A DNA stretch of 64,000 nt from Phenylobacterium deserti (GTDB taxonomy: Bacteria; Pseudomonadota; Alphaproteobacteria; Caulobacterales; Caulobacteraceae): contig NZ_QFYR01000003.1 in assembly GCF_003254705.1 (NCBI RefSeq), positions 62,001-126,000 of the forward strand, read 5' to 3'. Both the position numbers and the translations under genes were made by a program. The notes beneath the pieces are model-generated. The model was not told the DNA's origin and ran no database searches. It saw only the letters and a list, made by a program, of their open reading frames with translations. Shown piece after piece: positions 10,147 through 19,298 of the stretch (position 1 is the first letter of the stretch; every line of letters starts with the position of its first letter).

Positions 10147-10204
10147 GGCCGTCCTCATGGCTGTTGTCGGCCAGCCAATCCGCAGCGGCGATGCAGGTTC
10201 CCAC

Positions 10205-11377
10205 CTAGAATAGAATACCGACGTAGGCGTCGAGGCCGCGCTTGAGGTCAGCGATCAGGTCCTCCGGATCCTCCAGCCCCACGTGAAGGCGGATCAGCGG
10301 GCCCGCGTAGGTCTTGCGGAACTTGCGGTCCTTCAACTGCGGATCGCACGAGATGGCCAGGCTCTCGAACCCCCCCCAGGAGAAGCCAAGGCCGAAGAGC
10401 TTCAGGCTGTTCAGAAAGGCGTGCACGGCCCGCTCGGAGCCGGGCGGCGCCAGGGCGAAGGTGAACAGACCGCAGGCGCCGGTGAAATCGCGAGCCCAAA
10501 GCTCGTGTCCCGGGCAGCCGGGCAGGGCCGGGTGGTAGATCTGCGCCACTTCCGGCTGCGCCTGGAGCCAGCGCGCCACGCGGAGGGCGTTTTCGTCGTG
10601 GGCGGCGAGCCGGGTCGGCAGCGTCCGCAGCCCGCGCAGCATCTGGTAGGCGTCCTCGGGCGAGACGGCCCAGCCCAGGTGGAGGATGCCGTCGTTCAGG
10701 GCGCGCACAACTTTCGGGTCACGGGCCGCGACGCTGCCCATGAAGACGTCGGAGTGGCCGCCCACGTACTTGGTGAGAGCCTGGATCGAGACATCGACGC
10801 CGTGTTCCAGCGGCTTGAACAGCAGGCCTGCCCCCCAGGTGTTGTCGGCGGCGGTCAGGATGCCTCGCGCGCGGGCCAGGTGCGCCACCCGGGCCATGTC
10901 CTGCATCTCGAAGGTCAGGGAGCCAGGCGACTCCATGAGGATCAGCCGCACCTTGTCCGATGCGCCGGCCACAAGGTCCTCGGGCGAGGTCGCCGGGTCG
11001 AAGTAGGTGGTGGCGACGCCGTAGCGCGCCAGGACCTTGTCGCAGAAGCGCCGGGTCGGCTTGTAGATGGTGTCGGTGACCAGCACCTCGTCGCCCGTCT
11101 TCAGCAGGGCCAGAAGGGCCCCGGTGATGGCCGCCAGGCCGGAGGGATAAAGGGTGACGCCACCCGGCCCTTCCGCGCCCTCCATCTCGGCCAGGGCGGT
11201 GCAGAGCGCCTGATGGGCGGCCAGGCCCTGGCGGCCGTAGGTGACGTTGCGCTCGTCATAGAGCGACTCGGCGTCCGGCAGCAGGACGGTGGAGCCCTTC
11301 TGGATGGGTGGTCCCACCGTCTTGACCAGCGACTTGGGTGCGCCGCCGGCGCGGATCAGGCGGGTACGGTCGTCCAT
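10205..11377 (-). CDS. metC: Cystathionine beta-lyase
   Basis: A 390-residue Cys/Met-metabolism PLP enzyme. It has the YGRQGLAAH region at the N-terminus, YPSGLAAI, the DNTWGAGLLFKPLEHG cofactor region, and the PLP lysine in ALTKYVGGHSD near residue 200. The GHSDVFMG form favours cystathionine beta-lyase over gamma-synthase. It would cleave cystathionine to homocysteine, pyruvate and ammonia in methionine synthesis. It is near two other sulfur genes (12558-14404) but separated from them by the binding protein gene on the opposite strand. Confidence 0.88.
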   Translation of the reverse strand: MDDRTRLIRAGGAPKSLVKTVGPPIQKGSTVLLPDAESLYDERNVTYGRQGLAAHQALCTALAEMEGAEGPGGVTLYPSGLAAITGALLALLKTGDEVLVTDTIYKPTRRFCDKVLARYGVATTYFDPATSPEDLVAGASDKVRLILMESPGSLTFEMQDMARVAHLARARGILTAADNTWGAGLLFKPLEHGVDVSIQALTKYVGGHSDVFMGSVAARDPKVVRALNDGILHLGWAVSPEDAYQMLRGLRTLPTRLAAHDENALRVARWLQAQPEVAQIYHPALPGCPGHELWARDFTGACGLFTFALAPPGSERAVHAFLNSLKLFGLGFSWGGFESLAISCDPQLKDRKFRKTYAGPLIRLHVGLEDPEDLIADLKRGLDAYVGILF

Positions 11378-11460
11378 GCGGGGTTGCGGCCTCGTCCGAG
11401 GTGGGGCGAAAGTGCGGGGGCACTTAGAGCCTCACCGTTGGGCCCAATCAAGGAGCAGGG

Positions 11461-12561
11461 ATGATCTGGCGCCTCGCGGCGGCGATTGTGGTCATTGGCC
11501 TCGCAGGCTGCAGCCGGGGCGCGCCTGCCGCAAAAGCCCCCGAGCCCAGCGCCCCCGTGGCCCAGGCGCCGACCACGCCCACCGCCTACAGCCCGGCGGT
11601 CAGCCCGACCCTGAAGGCGGTGCGCCAGCGAGGCTATGTGGCCTGCGGGGTTCACCCGGGACTGCCCGGCTTCGCCTTTCCTGACGCGCGAGGCCGCTGG
11701 CGTGGGTTCGACGTGGACATCTGCCGGGCCATCGCGGCGGCGGTGCTGGGTGATGCGGAGAAGGTGCGGTTCACGACAACGGACGCCCAGGACCGGTTCA
11801 GCGCGCTTCGGGATGGTCGGATCGACGTGCTGTCGCGCAACACCTCCTGGACCTTCGCCAGAGACGCAGGCCTGGGGCTCGACTTCGCGGCGGTGACCTA
11901 TTTCGACGGCCAGGGGTTCCTGGCGCCCAAGTCATTGCAGCTGACCAGCGCCGAGGAGCTGTCGGGCGCGCGGATCTGCGTCCAGAGCGGCACCAGCAGC
12001 GAGGAGAACCTGGCCGAGTTCTTCCGGGCCCGCGGCCTGCGCTACCGTGCCGTGGTCGCGCCGACCGAGGACGAGGTTCGCCAGCTCTATGAAAGCCAGG
12101 CCTGCGACGCCTTCACCGCCGACATATCGGCCCTGGCCGCGGCGCGCTCCACCATGGGCAGCCCGAACGCGCAGGTGATCCTGCCGGACGTGATCTCCAA
12201 GGAGCCGCTCGGCCCGGTCGTGCGCCAGGGCGACCCGACCTGGACCGACATCGTGCGTTGGACGGTCTACGCCACCATCCTGGCGGAGGAGCTGGGGCTG
12301 AACGCCAAGACCGTTGAGCAGGCGAGGGAGACCGCCTCCGATCCCGAAACCCGCCGGTTCCTGGGCCTGGAGGGCGAGCTTGGGCCGTTGCTAGGGCTGT
12401 CCAACGACTGGGCGTACCAGGTCGTTCGTCAGGTGGGCGCGTATCACGAGATCTTCCAGCGCGGCGTCGGCCAGGACTCGCCGCTGAAGCTGGAGCGCGG
12501 GCTGAACGCGCTGTGGACCGCGCCCAAGCCCGGGCTGATGTACGCCCCGCCGATGCGCTAG
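11461..12561 (+). CDS. Amino-acid ABC transporter substrate-binding lipoprotein (AapJ-like), orphan
   Basis: A 366-residue periplasmic binding protein of the general L-amino-acid (AapJ/BztA) type. A signal sequence ends in the lipobox LAGC (Cys near residue 17), so it is anchored as a lipoprotein, unlike the usual soluble form. The body begins SPTLKAVRQRGYVACGV and has GFDVDICRAIAAAVLGD and QSGTSSEENL, typical of this family. No permease or ATPase gene adjoins it; the genes on both sides run the other way. It may serve a transporter elsewhere or have a sensing role. The 3' end overlaps the convergent sulfurtransferase gene by four bases. Confidence 0.85.
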   Translation: MIWRLAAAIVVIGLAGCSRGAPAAKAPEPSAPVAQAPTTPTAYSPAVSPTLKAVRQRGYVACGVHPGLPGFAFPDARGRWRGFDVDICRAIAAAVLGDAEKVRFTTTDAQDRFSALRDGRIDVLSRNTSWTFARDAGLGLDFAAVTYFDGQGFLAPKSLQLTSAEELSGARICVQSGTSSEENLAEFFRARGLRYRAVVAPTEDEVRQLYESQACDAFTADISALAAARSTMGSPNAQVILPDVISKEPLGPVVRQGDPTWTDIVRWTVYATILAEELGLNAKTVEQARETASDPETRRFLGLEGELGPLLGLSNDWAYQVVRQVGAYHEIFQRGVGQDSPLKLERGLNALWTAPKPGLMYAPPMR

Positions 12562-13403
12562 GCCGGGCCGGTGACCACGGGCGTGTCGGCGCGACCGCCC
12601 CATTCTGTCCACGAGCCGTCGTAGACCGCCACGTCGAAGCGGCCGAGCCGCGCCAGACCCAGCGCCAGCGTGCCCGCGCTGACGCCCGAGCCGCAGGTGG
12701 TGACGATCGCCGCGCCGAGATCAACGCCGGCGGTTTCGAAAGCCGTCTTGAGCGCGTCGGCCGGCAGCAGGGTGCCGTCCGCTCTCACCAGATTCGACCA
12801 CGGCACGTTGCGGGCGCCGGGCATGTGACCGCTCCGAAGGCCGGCGCGAGGTTCGGGAACCTCGCCGGTGAAGCGTCCGGCGGCCCGGGCGTCCACGAGC
12901 TGCGTGCCGCCTTCGTCGATCGCGGCGCGAACATCGTCGACGCTGCGGACCAGCGACGGCTCGAAGCGTGGCTCCAGCCGGCTGGCGGCGGGCTGAACGT
13001 CCCCGGTCTCGACCGGCCGGCCCTCTTCGCGCCACTTCTTGAGCCCGCCATCGAGGACGTAGACCTCGGGCCAGCCCATGACGCGCAGGTTCCACCACAC
13101 GCGGGGCGCGGAGAAGATGCCTCGCGCGTCGTACACGACCGTAACCTGGTCCCGCCGGAGACCCAGCGCGCCCGCGGCTTCGGCGAAGGCCTCCGCGCTG
13201 AGCAGCATGTGCGGCAGGTCGGAGCGCTGGTCGGCGATCTTGTCGATGTCGAAGAACAGCGCGCCGGGGATGTGGCCCGCCAGGTGCTCGGCGCGGCCGT
13301 CGCCGTCCTCGTTCGGCATGTACCAGGTGGCGTCGACCACCTGCACCGCACCTGCTTCGATGCGCTGGGCCAGCCAGTGCGTGGAAACCAGAGGATCGGT
13401 CAT
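12558..13403 (-). CDS. sseA: 3-mercaptopyruvate/thiosulfate sulfurtransferase (SseA type)
   Basis: A 281-residue protein with two rhodanese domains. The active-site cysteine is in TTCGSGVSAGTLAL near residue 235; the CGSGVSA loop is of the mercaptopyruvate sulfurtransferase type. I chose the ATG at 13403, which overlaps the stop of cysK (ATGA), giving MTDPLVSTHWLA. A frame open further upstream to 13493 would lie inside cysK. Coupling to cysteine synthase fits a role in moving sulfur from cysteine-derived 3-mercaptopyruvate. Confidence 0.9.
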   Translation of the reverse strand: MTDPLVSTHWLAQRIEAGAVQVVDATWYMPNEDGDGRAEHLAGHIPGALFFDIDKIADQRSDLPHMLLSAEAFAEAAGALGLRRDQVTVVYDARGIFSAPRVWWNLRVMGWPEVYVLDGGLKKWREEGRPVETGDVQPAASRLEPRFEPSLVRSVDDVRAAIDEGGTQLVDARAAGRFTGEVPEPRAGLRSGHMPGARNVPWSNLVRADGTLLPADALKTAFETAGVDLGAAIVTTCGSGVSAGTLALGLARLGRFDVAVYDGSWTEWGGRADTPVVTGPA

Positions 13404-14404
13404 GCGGCCATCCAGGGCGGGGCGGGCAGGCCCTTTTCGGCCAGGAACGCCGGATTGAAGATCTTCGACTGATAGCGCGCGCCGTGGTCGCACAGCACCG
13501 TCACGATGGTGTGGCCGGGGCCGAGCTCCTTGGCCATGCGGATGGCGCCGGCGACGTTCACGCCGGTGGAGCCGCCCATCACCAGGCCGTCGTGCTCCAG
13601 CAGGTCGTAGATGGTCAGCAGCATCTCCTCGTCGGAGATCCGATAGGCGTGGTCGACCTTGAGGCCTTCCAGGTTCGCCGTGATCCGGCCCTGGCCGATG
13701 CCTTCGCTGATCGAGCTGCCTTCGCTCTTCAGCTCGCCGTCCGTGTAGTAGGAGAACAGCGCTGCGCCGTGCGGGTCGGCCAAGCCGATGCGGACGTCGG
13801 ACTTACGTTCACGCAAAGCCTGGGCGACCCCCGCCAGCGTTCCGCCAGAGCCCACGGCGCAGATGAAGCCGTCCACCTTACCGCCGGTCTGCTCCCAGAT
13901 CTCCGGACCCGTGCCGTGCACGTGGGCTTCACGGTTGGCGACGTTGTCGAACTGGTTGGCCCAGACCACGCCTTTGGGCTCCGTCTTGGCAAGTTCCTCG
14001 GCCAAGCGCCCGGAATATCTCACATAGTTGTTGGGATTGGCGTAGGGGACCGCGTCCACTTCCACCAACTCGGCCCCGTAGAGCCGGATGGCGTCCTTCT
14101 TCTCCTGGCTCTGAGTGCGCGGGATGACGATGGTTGCGTTGTAGCCGAGCGCCTTGCCGACCATGGCGAGGCCGATGCCGGTGTTGCCGGCGGTGCCCTC
14201 GACGATGCGCCCCCCGTCCCGGAGCAGGCCCTTCTGCACCGCATCGCGGATGATGTAGAGCGCAGCCCGGTCCTTCACGGACTGACCGGGATTCATGAAC
14301 TCGGCCTTGCCGAGGATTTCGCAGCCGGTGAGCTCGCTGGCCCGGCGCAGACGAAGGAGCGGCGTATTGCCGATGGCGTCGATGACGCTGCTGGCGATGG
14401 TCAT
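13400..14404 (-). CDS. cysK: Cysteine synthase (O-acetylserine sulfhydrylase family)
   Basis: A 334-residue fold-type II PLP enzyme. The PLP lysine is in NPGQSVKDRAA near residue 44, the phosphate loop is EGTAGNTGIGLA, and GSGGTLAG occurs near 185. It makes cysteine from O-acetylserine and sulfide, though cystathionine beta-synthase-like members look similar. The C-terminus is somewhat longer than E. coli CysK. Translation of sseA starts at its stop codon, so the two form an operon. Confidence 0.88.
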   Translation of the reverse strand: MTIASSVIDAIGNTPLLRLRRASELTGCEILGKAEFMNPGQSVKDRAALYIIRDAVQKGLLRDGGRIVEGTAGNTGIGLAMVGKALGYNATIVIPRTQSQEKKDAIRLYGAELVEVDAVPYANPNNYVRYSGRLAEELAKTEPKGVVWANQFDNVANREAHVHGTGPEIWEQTGGKVDGFICAVGSGGTLAGVAQALRERKSDVRIGLADPHGAALFSYYTDGELKSEGSSISEGIGQGRITANLEGLKVDHAYRISDEEMLLTIYDLLEHDGLVMGGSTGVNVAGAIRMAKELGPGHTIVTVLCDHGARYQSKIFNPAFLAEKGLPAPPWMAA

Positions 14405-14524
14405 GACTGGCTACTTAAGCCTAGCGCGGGGCTAGGAACAGGGGCGCCCGCGCTGACTTGCCGCTTGTGAAGCGGCCCGGCGCAGGTCACTTACGCGCGC
14501 AAAGTCAGACAGCAGAGGTCCGCC

Positions 14525-15394
14525 ATGGCCGCCTTGAAGCTCGATCGCTGGAACGTCGCCATCGGCGAGGGCCAGCCGCTGGCCGTGATCGCCGGCCTAA
14601 ACGTCCTGGAGGACGCCGATCTTGCGCTGCGCGTCGGCCGCGAGCTGAAGACGATCTGCGCCGACCTGGGCCTGCCCTATGTGTTCAAGGCCAGCTTCGA
14701 CAAGGCGAACCGCTCGTCCATCAAGAGCTATCGTGGGCCCGGCCTTGAAGTCGGGCTGGAGATCCTGCGGCAGGTGAAGACCGAACTGAACGTGCCGATC
14801 TGCAGCGACATCCACGAGGTGGAGCAGGCCGCGCCGCTCGCCACCGTGGTCGACGTCCTCCAGATTCCCGCCTTCCTGTGCCGCCAGACGGACCTGGTAG
14901 TGGCCTCTGCTCGCGCGATCCACAAGGCGGGCGGCTGGCTGCACGTGAAGAAGGGCCAGTTCCTGGCGCCTTGGGACGCCAAGAACATCGTCTCCAAGAT
15001 CAAGGAAGCCACCGACGACGCCGAGTTCACCATCCTGTGCGAGCGCGGGGTGTCTTTCGGCTACAACAACCTGATCGTCGACATGCTGGGCTTCGCCGAG
15101 ATGAAGAAGCTGGGCGTGCCGGTGACGATCGACGCCACCCACGCCGTCCAGCTGCCGGGCGCCGACCCGCGCACCGGCGGCGCCTCCACGGGCGGTCGGC
15201 GCGAAGGCGTGGCTGTGATCGCCAAATCGGCCGTGGCCGCCGGGGCGGACGGCGTGTTCCTGGAGTTCCACCCCGATCCGGACAAGGCGCTGTGCGATGC
15301 ACCCAGCTGTCTGCCCCTGGACGGCGCGCGTGAGCTGCTGACCACGCTGAAAGCGCTGCATCAGGTGGTGAACGGCCAGACGGCCGCGGCTTGA
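14525..15394 (+). CDS. kdsA: 3-deoxy-8-phosphooctulonate (KDO-8-phosphate) synthase
   Basis: A 289-residue DAHP-synthase-family enzyme that condenses PEP and arabinose-5-phosphate to KDO-8-phosphate for lipid A/LPS core. Visible motifs are FKASFDKANRSS, GLEVGLEIL, IPAFLCRQTDLV, and the late DATHAVQLPGA with FLEFHPDPDKALCD. The ATG at 14525 has AGAGG seven bases upstream. It heads the LPS inner-core group kdsA-hldE-hldD. Confidence 0.95.
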   Translation: MAALKLDRWNVAIGEGQPLAVIAGLNVLEDADLALRVGRELKTICADLGLPYVFKASFDKANRSSIKSYRGPGLEVGLEILRQVKTELNVPICSDIHEVEQAAPLATVVDVLQIPAFLCRQTDLVVASARAIHKAGGWLHVKKGQFLAPWDAKNIVSKIKEATDDAEFTILCERGVSFGYNNLIVDMLGFAEMKKLGVPVTIDATHAVQLPGADPRTGGASTGGRREGVAVIAKSAVAAGADGVFLEFHPDPDKALCDAPSCLPLDGARELLTTLKALHQVVNGQTAAA

Positions 15395-15427
15395 CCTCGC
15401 ATCCAGCGCGCCGCAGAGGCTAGGGCC

Positions 15428-16897
15428 ATGGATCTGAACGCCCTCCAGCACATCCTTGGCCTGGTTCCTGGCCGACGGGTGGCCTGCGTCGGCGACCTGA
15501 TGGTCGACCGGTTCGTCTACGGCGACGTGACCCGCGTCTCGCCCGAAGCGCCCATTCCGGTGCTGGCGCGCTCGCGCGAGCTGCAGATGCTGGGCGCTGC
15601 GGGCAACGTGGCCCGCAACGTCGCGGCCCTGGGCGGCTCGGTGGCGCTGGTCGGGCTGATCGGCGGGGACGCCGAAGGCAAGGAAGCTTTGAGGCTCGTC
15701 GGCGAGGAGCCCGGCGTCGAGGGCTATCTGGTCACCGACACCCAGCGCCCGACGACGCTGAAGACGCGCTTCGTGTCCGGCGGCCAGCAACTGCTGCGCG
15801 TCGACACCGAGATGTCCCGTCCGGTCGGCGGCGACGTCGAGCAGCGCCTGGTGCGTACGATCCTGGACGCGGCCCAGGGCGCAGGCACGATCCTGTTGTC
15901 CGACTACGGCAAGGGCGTCGTGACCGAGGCGGTGATCGCCGCCTGTCGCCAGGCGGCGGAAGCGGCCGGCGCCAAGCTGGTGGTGGACTCAAAGGCCCGC
16001 TCCTTCGGCCGCTACGGCGCGGTGGACCTGATCAAGCCGAACGCCGCCGAGCTGGCCAACGCCACCGACATGCCCACGTCCACCGACCCCGAGATCGAGG
16101 CGGCGCTGGCCCGGGCCATGGAGCTTTGGCAGGCCAAGGCGATCCTGGTGACCCGCGCCGCCAAAGGCATGAGCCTGGCCGTGCGAGGGGAAGCCGTGCG
16201 GCATTTCCCGACCGCGCCCGTCGAAGTGTTCGACGTTTCCGGAGCCGGGGACACGACTCTGGCCGCCCTCGGGCTGGCGCTCGCCGCCGAGGCCGACTTC
16301 GAGAGCGCCATCGGCTTCTCCCAGCTCGCGGCGCACGTCGCGGTCGGCAAGGTGGGCACCGCCACGGTGAGCCCTGAAGAGCTGATCGAAGCGGCCATCA
16401 CCGCCCACATGGCGCCTGCCGAAGCCAAGGTGGCGACGGCCCAGCGCATGGCGGACGAAGTCGCGCGGTGGCGCGCCAAGGGCCTGCGGGTCGGCTTCAC
16501 CAACGGTTGCTTCGACATCCTGCACAAGGGCCACGTGGCCTACCTGACCCAGGCCCGCGCCTGGTGCGATCGGCTCATCGTCGGGCTGAACTCCGACGAA
16601 AGCGTCCGCGCGCTGAAAGGCGAGGGGCGGCCGGTGAACGACCTGGAAAGCCGCGCCCTGGTGCTGGCTGGGCTGGGCTGCGTCGATCTCGTGGTGCCGT
16701 TCGAAGACAGCACGCCCATCAAGCTGATTGAGGGTGCGCGACCCGACGTGCTTGTAAAGGGCGCCGACTATTCCGAGGAGCAGGTGGTCGGCGGCGATCT
16801 GGTGAAGTCCTGGGGCGGCGAGGTGAAGCTCGCCGAGCTGGTCAACGGCTACTCGACCACGGCGGCCATCGCCCGCATGCAAAAGGAACAGGCATGA
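15428..16897 (+). CDS. hldE: Bifunctional heptose-7-phosphate kinase / heptose-1-phosphate adenylyltransferase HldE
   Basis: A 489-residue two-domain enzyme. Residues 1 to about 320 are a PfkB/ribokinase-like kinase with the GAGDT anion-hole motif near 275. Residues about 345-489 are a nucleotidyltransferase with NGCFDILHKGH (the HxGH motif) near 360. Together they phosphorylate D-glycero-beta-D-manno-heptose-7-phosphate and then activate the 1-phosphate with ATP. The last four bases overlap the start of hldD (ATGA). Full length matches the fused enterobacterial form. Confidence 0.96.
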   Translation: MDLNALQHILGLVPGRRVACVGDLMVDRFVYGDVTRVSPEAPIPVLARSRELQMLGAAGNVARNVAALGGSVALVGLIGGDAEGKEALRLVGEEPGVEGYLVTDTQRPTTLKTRFVSGGQQLLRVDTEMSRPVGGDVEQRLVRTILDAAQGAGTILLSDYGKGVVTEAVIAACRQAAEAAGAKLVVDSKARSFGRYGAVDLIKPNAAELANATDMPTSTDPEIEAALARAMELWQAKAILVTRAAKGMSLAVRGEAVRHFPTAPVEVFDVSGAGDTTLAALGLALAAEADFESAIGFSQLAAHVAVGKVGTATVSPEELIEAAITAHMAPAEAKVATAQRMADEVARWRAKGLRVGFTNGCFDILHKGHVAYLTQARAWCDRLIVGLNSDESVRALKGEGRPVNDLESRALVLAGLGCVDLVVPFEDSTPIKLIEGARPDVLVKGADYSEEQVVGGDLVKSWGGEVKLAELVNGYSTTAAIARMQKEQA

Positions 16898-17895
16898 CCC
16901 GGCGTATCGCCTTCGTCACCGGCGGAGCCGGCTTCATTGGTTCCAACATCGTCGCCAAGCTGGCGGAGGACCGCAGCCTCGACGTGGTGGTCTGCGACCG
17001 GCTGCGTGAGGCCGATCGGGGCAAGTGGCGCAACATCGCCAAGCATCCGATCGGCGACTTCGTAGCGCCGGACGACATGCTCGAGTGGCTGGAGAAGCGC
17101 TGGCGTGACGTGGACGTGGTGATTCACATGGCCGCGGTCTCCTCGACCACCGAGCCCGACGCCGACAAGATCATCCACTCCAACTTTACGCTCAGCCGGG
17201 ACCTGTTCCGCTGGTGCACCGACCGGCAGCGGCGCTTCATCTACGCCTCGTCCGCCGCCACCTACGGTGCGGGCGACCACGGCTTCGTGGATGACAATGA
17301 CTACGAAGCCTTGGCGGCCCTGCGGCCTCTGAACACCTACGGCTGGTCCAAGGCGCTGTTCGACGTGTTCGCGGTGCGTCAGGCCAACCGGGGCTACGCG
17401 CCGCCGCAATGGGCGGGCCTGAAGTTCTTCAACGTCTACGGGCCGAATGAAGAGCACAAGAACTCGATGAAGTCGGTCGCCGCCCAGATCTGGCCGAAGG
17501 TGGCGGCGGGGCAGTCGGTGCAGCTGTTCAAGAGCTACCGCGACGGCGTGCCGGACGGCGGCCAACAGCGCGACTTCGTCTATGTGCGTGACGCGGCCGA
17601 CGTGGTCGAGTGGCTGACCCACACGCCCACCGTCAACGGCGTCTTCAACCTGGGGAGCGGCAAGGCCCGTTCGTTCGCCGACATGGCGCAGGCGGTGTTC
17701 CGCGCTGCTGGCCGCGAGCCGCAGATCGAGTACACGCCCATGCCGCCAGCGATCCGGGACAAGTACCAGTACTTCACCGAGGCCAAGATGGACCGGCTGT
17801 TCGACGCCGGTTACCCCAAGCCCATGACGGCGCTGGAAGACGGCATCGCCGATTACGTCGGCCGCTACCTGTCCCAGTCCGACCCCTACCGCTGA
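16894..17895 (+). CDS. hldD: ADP-glyceromanno-heptose 6-epimerase HldD
   Basis: A 333-residue extended SDR epimerase producing ADP-L-glycero-beta-D-manno-heptose, the LPS inner-core precursor. The N-terminal TGGAGFIGSN binds NADP, the catalytic Tyr-x3-Lys is in TYGWSKA near residue 150, and the NVYGPNE and DGGQQRDFVYV segments are characteristic. It overlaps hldE and is followed three bases later by the DUF3089 gene. Confidence 0.95.
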   Translation: MTRRIAFVTGGAGFIGSNIVAKLAEDRSLDVVVCDRLREADRGKWRNIAKHPIGDFVAPDDMLEWLEKRWRDVDVVIHMAAVSSTTEPDADKIIHSNFTLSRDLFRWCTDRQRRFIYASSAATYGAGDHGFVDDNDYEALAALRPLNTYGWSKALFDVFAVRQANRGYAPPQWAGLKFFNVYGPNEEHKNSMKSVAAQIWPKVAAGQSVQLFKSYRDGVPDGGQQRDFVYVRDAADVVEWLTHTPTVNGVFNLGSGKARSFADMAQAVFRAAGREPQIEYTPMPPAIRDKYQYFTEAKMDRLFDAGYPKPMTALEDGIADYVGRYLSQSDPYR

Positions 17896-17898
17896 CGT

Positions 17899-19008
17899 AT
17901 GGCCAAGGTCGCGCCGCGCTCCCGCCGTTGGCTGGCCGTGGCCGCGATCGGCGTGCTCCTGCTGCTGGGTGTCGGCACGGGGCTCTACTGGGGCGATCTG
18001 GTGCGCAATGCGCTGGATCCCAAGGAGCCGTTCCAGACCTACGAGCCGCCGCCCGCGCCGGACTATGACGCGCGGGCCGGCTGGGCGCTGCTGCCCACCG
18101 AGCCTGCGACCATTACGGAAGCGACGCCGCGCGCGGACGTCTTCTTCATCGCGCCCACCATGTACGACGGCGGCGACGAGTGGAATGCGCCGGCGGGCGA
18201 TCCCAAGACCGAGCGTCTGTTCCGCGAGGTGATGGCGCCCAACTACGCCGGGCCTTTCGTGCGCGTCGGCCGGATCTTCACGCCGCGCTATCGGCAGGCC
18301 AGCCTCTACAGCCTTCTGACCCTGCGCGAGGACGCCCGTGAAGCGCGCAAGTTCGCCTACGGGGACGTCCAGCGGTCATTCCGCGAATATGTCGGCCGCT
18401 ACAACATGGGCCGGCCTTTCATCCTGGTGGGGGTGGAGCAGGGCGGCACGCTGGGCGCCCGGCTGCTGGAAGAGATCGCCGCCGATCCCCAGCTTCGCAG
18501 CCGCCTGGTGGCCGCCTATCTGATCGAGACGGTGACGCCGGCTGACAGCCTTCCGCTGCCGCCCTGTGTGCGTAAGGGCCAGGCGGGCTGTGTGGCTGCG
18601 TGGGCCAGCGTCTTCGACGGCCAGATCGAGGGCGCAAGCGCCCTGCTCAACCGCGCCCTGGTCTGGTCGCCGGCAGGAGACCTGGTGAACCTCAACGGAC
18701 GGTCGGCCCTTTGCTTCAACCCGATCCTGGGCGCCGTCACTGACGCGCCCGCGCCGGCTCGCCTGCACATGGGCGCCGCCAACGCCACGGGCCTCGAGTG
18801 GGACGCGCGGCCGGCGTTCATGGCTCGCCAGGTCTCCGCCCGCTGCCAGCGAGGGCTTCTGCATGTGACCGCGCCCAAATCGGCCTCATTGAAGCGGACC
18901 GGCGGCTGGGCCGATCGCCGAAAAGTCCCTGGCTACAACCTGTTCTACGCCGACCTTGAGGCGGACGCCCGGGCCCGGCTGGCGAGCCTAGCGACCCCTG
19001 CGCCCTGA
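17899..19008 (+). CDS. DUF3089-family protein with an altered nucleophile motif
   Basis: A 369-residue protein with an N-terminal membrane anchor (about residues 11-30) and a DUF3089 alpha/beta-hydrolase-like body (DVFFIAPTMYDGG near 75; SLYSLLTLREDAREA; PFILVGVEQGG). In family members I know, the last motif reads like GHSQG with a serine nucleophile. Here the serine position is Glu180 (codon 18436-18438), so normal hydrolase chemistry is doubtful. It follows hldD by three bases and may be part of the LPS operon. Its role in the envelope is unknown. Confidence 0.75.
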   Translation: MAKVAPRSRRWLAVAAIGVLLLLGVGTGLYWGDLVRNALDPKEPFQTYEPPPAPDYDARAGWALLPTEPATITEATPRADVFFIAPTMYDGGDEWNAPAGDPKTERLFREVMAPNYAGPFVRVGRIFTPRYRQASLYSLLTLREDAREARKFAYGDVQRSFREYVGRYNMGRPFILVGVEQGGTLGARLLEEIAADPQLRSRLVAAYLIETVTPADSLPLPPCVRKGQAGCVAAWASVFDGQIEGASALLNRALVWSPAGDLVNLNGRSALCFNPILGAVTDAPAPARLHMGAANATGLEWDARPAFMARQVSARCQRGLLHVTAPKSASLKRTGGWADRRKVPGYNLFYADLEADARARLASLATPAP

Positions 19009-19083
19009 CAGCGCACGCGAGCGGCGCTGGATTGTGGAATAGTGGGGCCGTCGCGGGGAGTCGCGACGCCTGGAGAGATCCAC

Positions 19084-19251
19084 ATGAAGCCGCCCCCCAA
19101 GAGGCTCTCGGACCTGAAGCCCGCCGCCGAGCCTGGAGTCTACGCCCGCCCGACGCCCAAGGTGGCGCGGCGCAAGACGGCAAAGGTGCTCAGCCCCGCT
19201 GAACGCGCCGCCTTTCTGGCCTCGCGGCCCGACCTGAACGGTAAGACCTGA
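19084..19251 (+). CDS. Small basic hypothetical protein
   Basis: A 55-residue protein rich in Lys, Pro and Arg, without membrane segments. GGAGAG lies seven bases before the ATG at 19084. It has its own 75-base upstream gap after the DUF3089 gene and is followed by two hairpins. Composition and RBS support translation; no function is recognised. Confidence 0.6.
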   Translation: MKPPPKRLSDLKPAAEPGVYARPTPKVARRKTAKVLSPAERAAFLASRPDLNGKT

Positions 19252-19255
19252 ACGG

Positions 19256-19288
19256 GGCGGGCGCGAAGCCCGCCAGGAGCTAAGCTCC
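19256..19288. terminator. Two hairpins between convergent genes
   Basis: GGCGGGC-GCGAA-GCCCGCC (19256-19274) and GGAGC-TAA-GCTCC (19276-19288) lie in the 47-base gap between the small protein gene and recG. They could stop transcription from both sides, but no long T-tract follows. Confidence 0.5.
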
Positions 19289-19298
19289 ACCTCGATAG

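Noticed and set aside
10177-10201. GGAAC-N17-ATT before the stress-type SDR as an EcfG promoter
   Set aside because: The -10 core deviates by one base (ATT for GTT). It is noted in the gene entry but not listed as a site.
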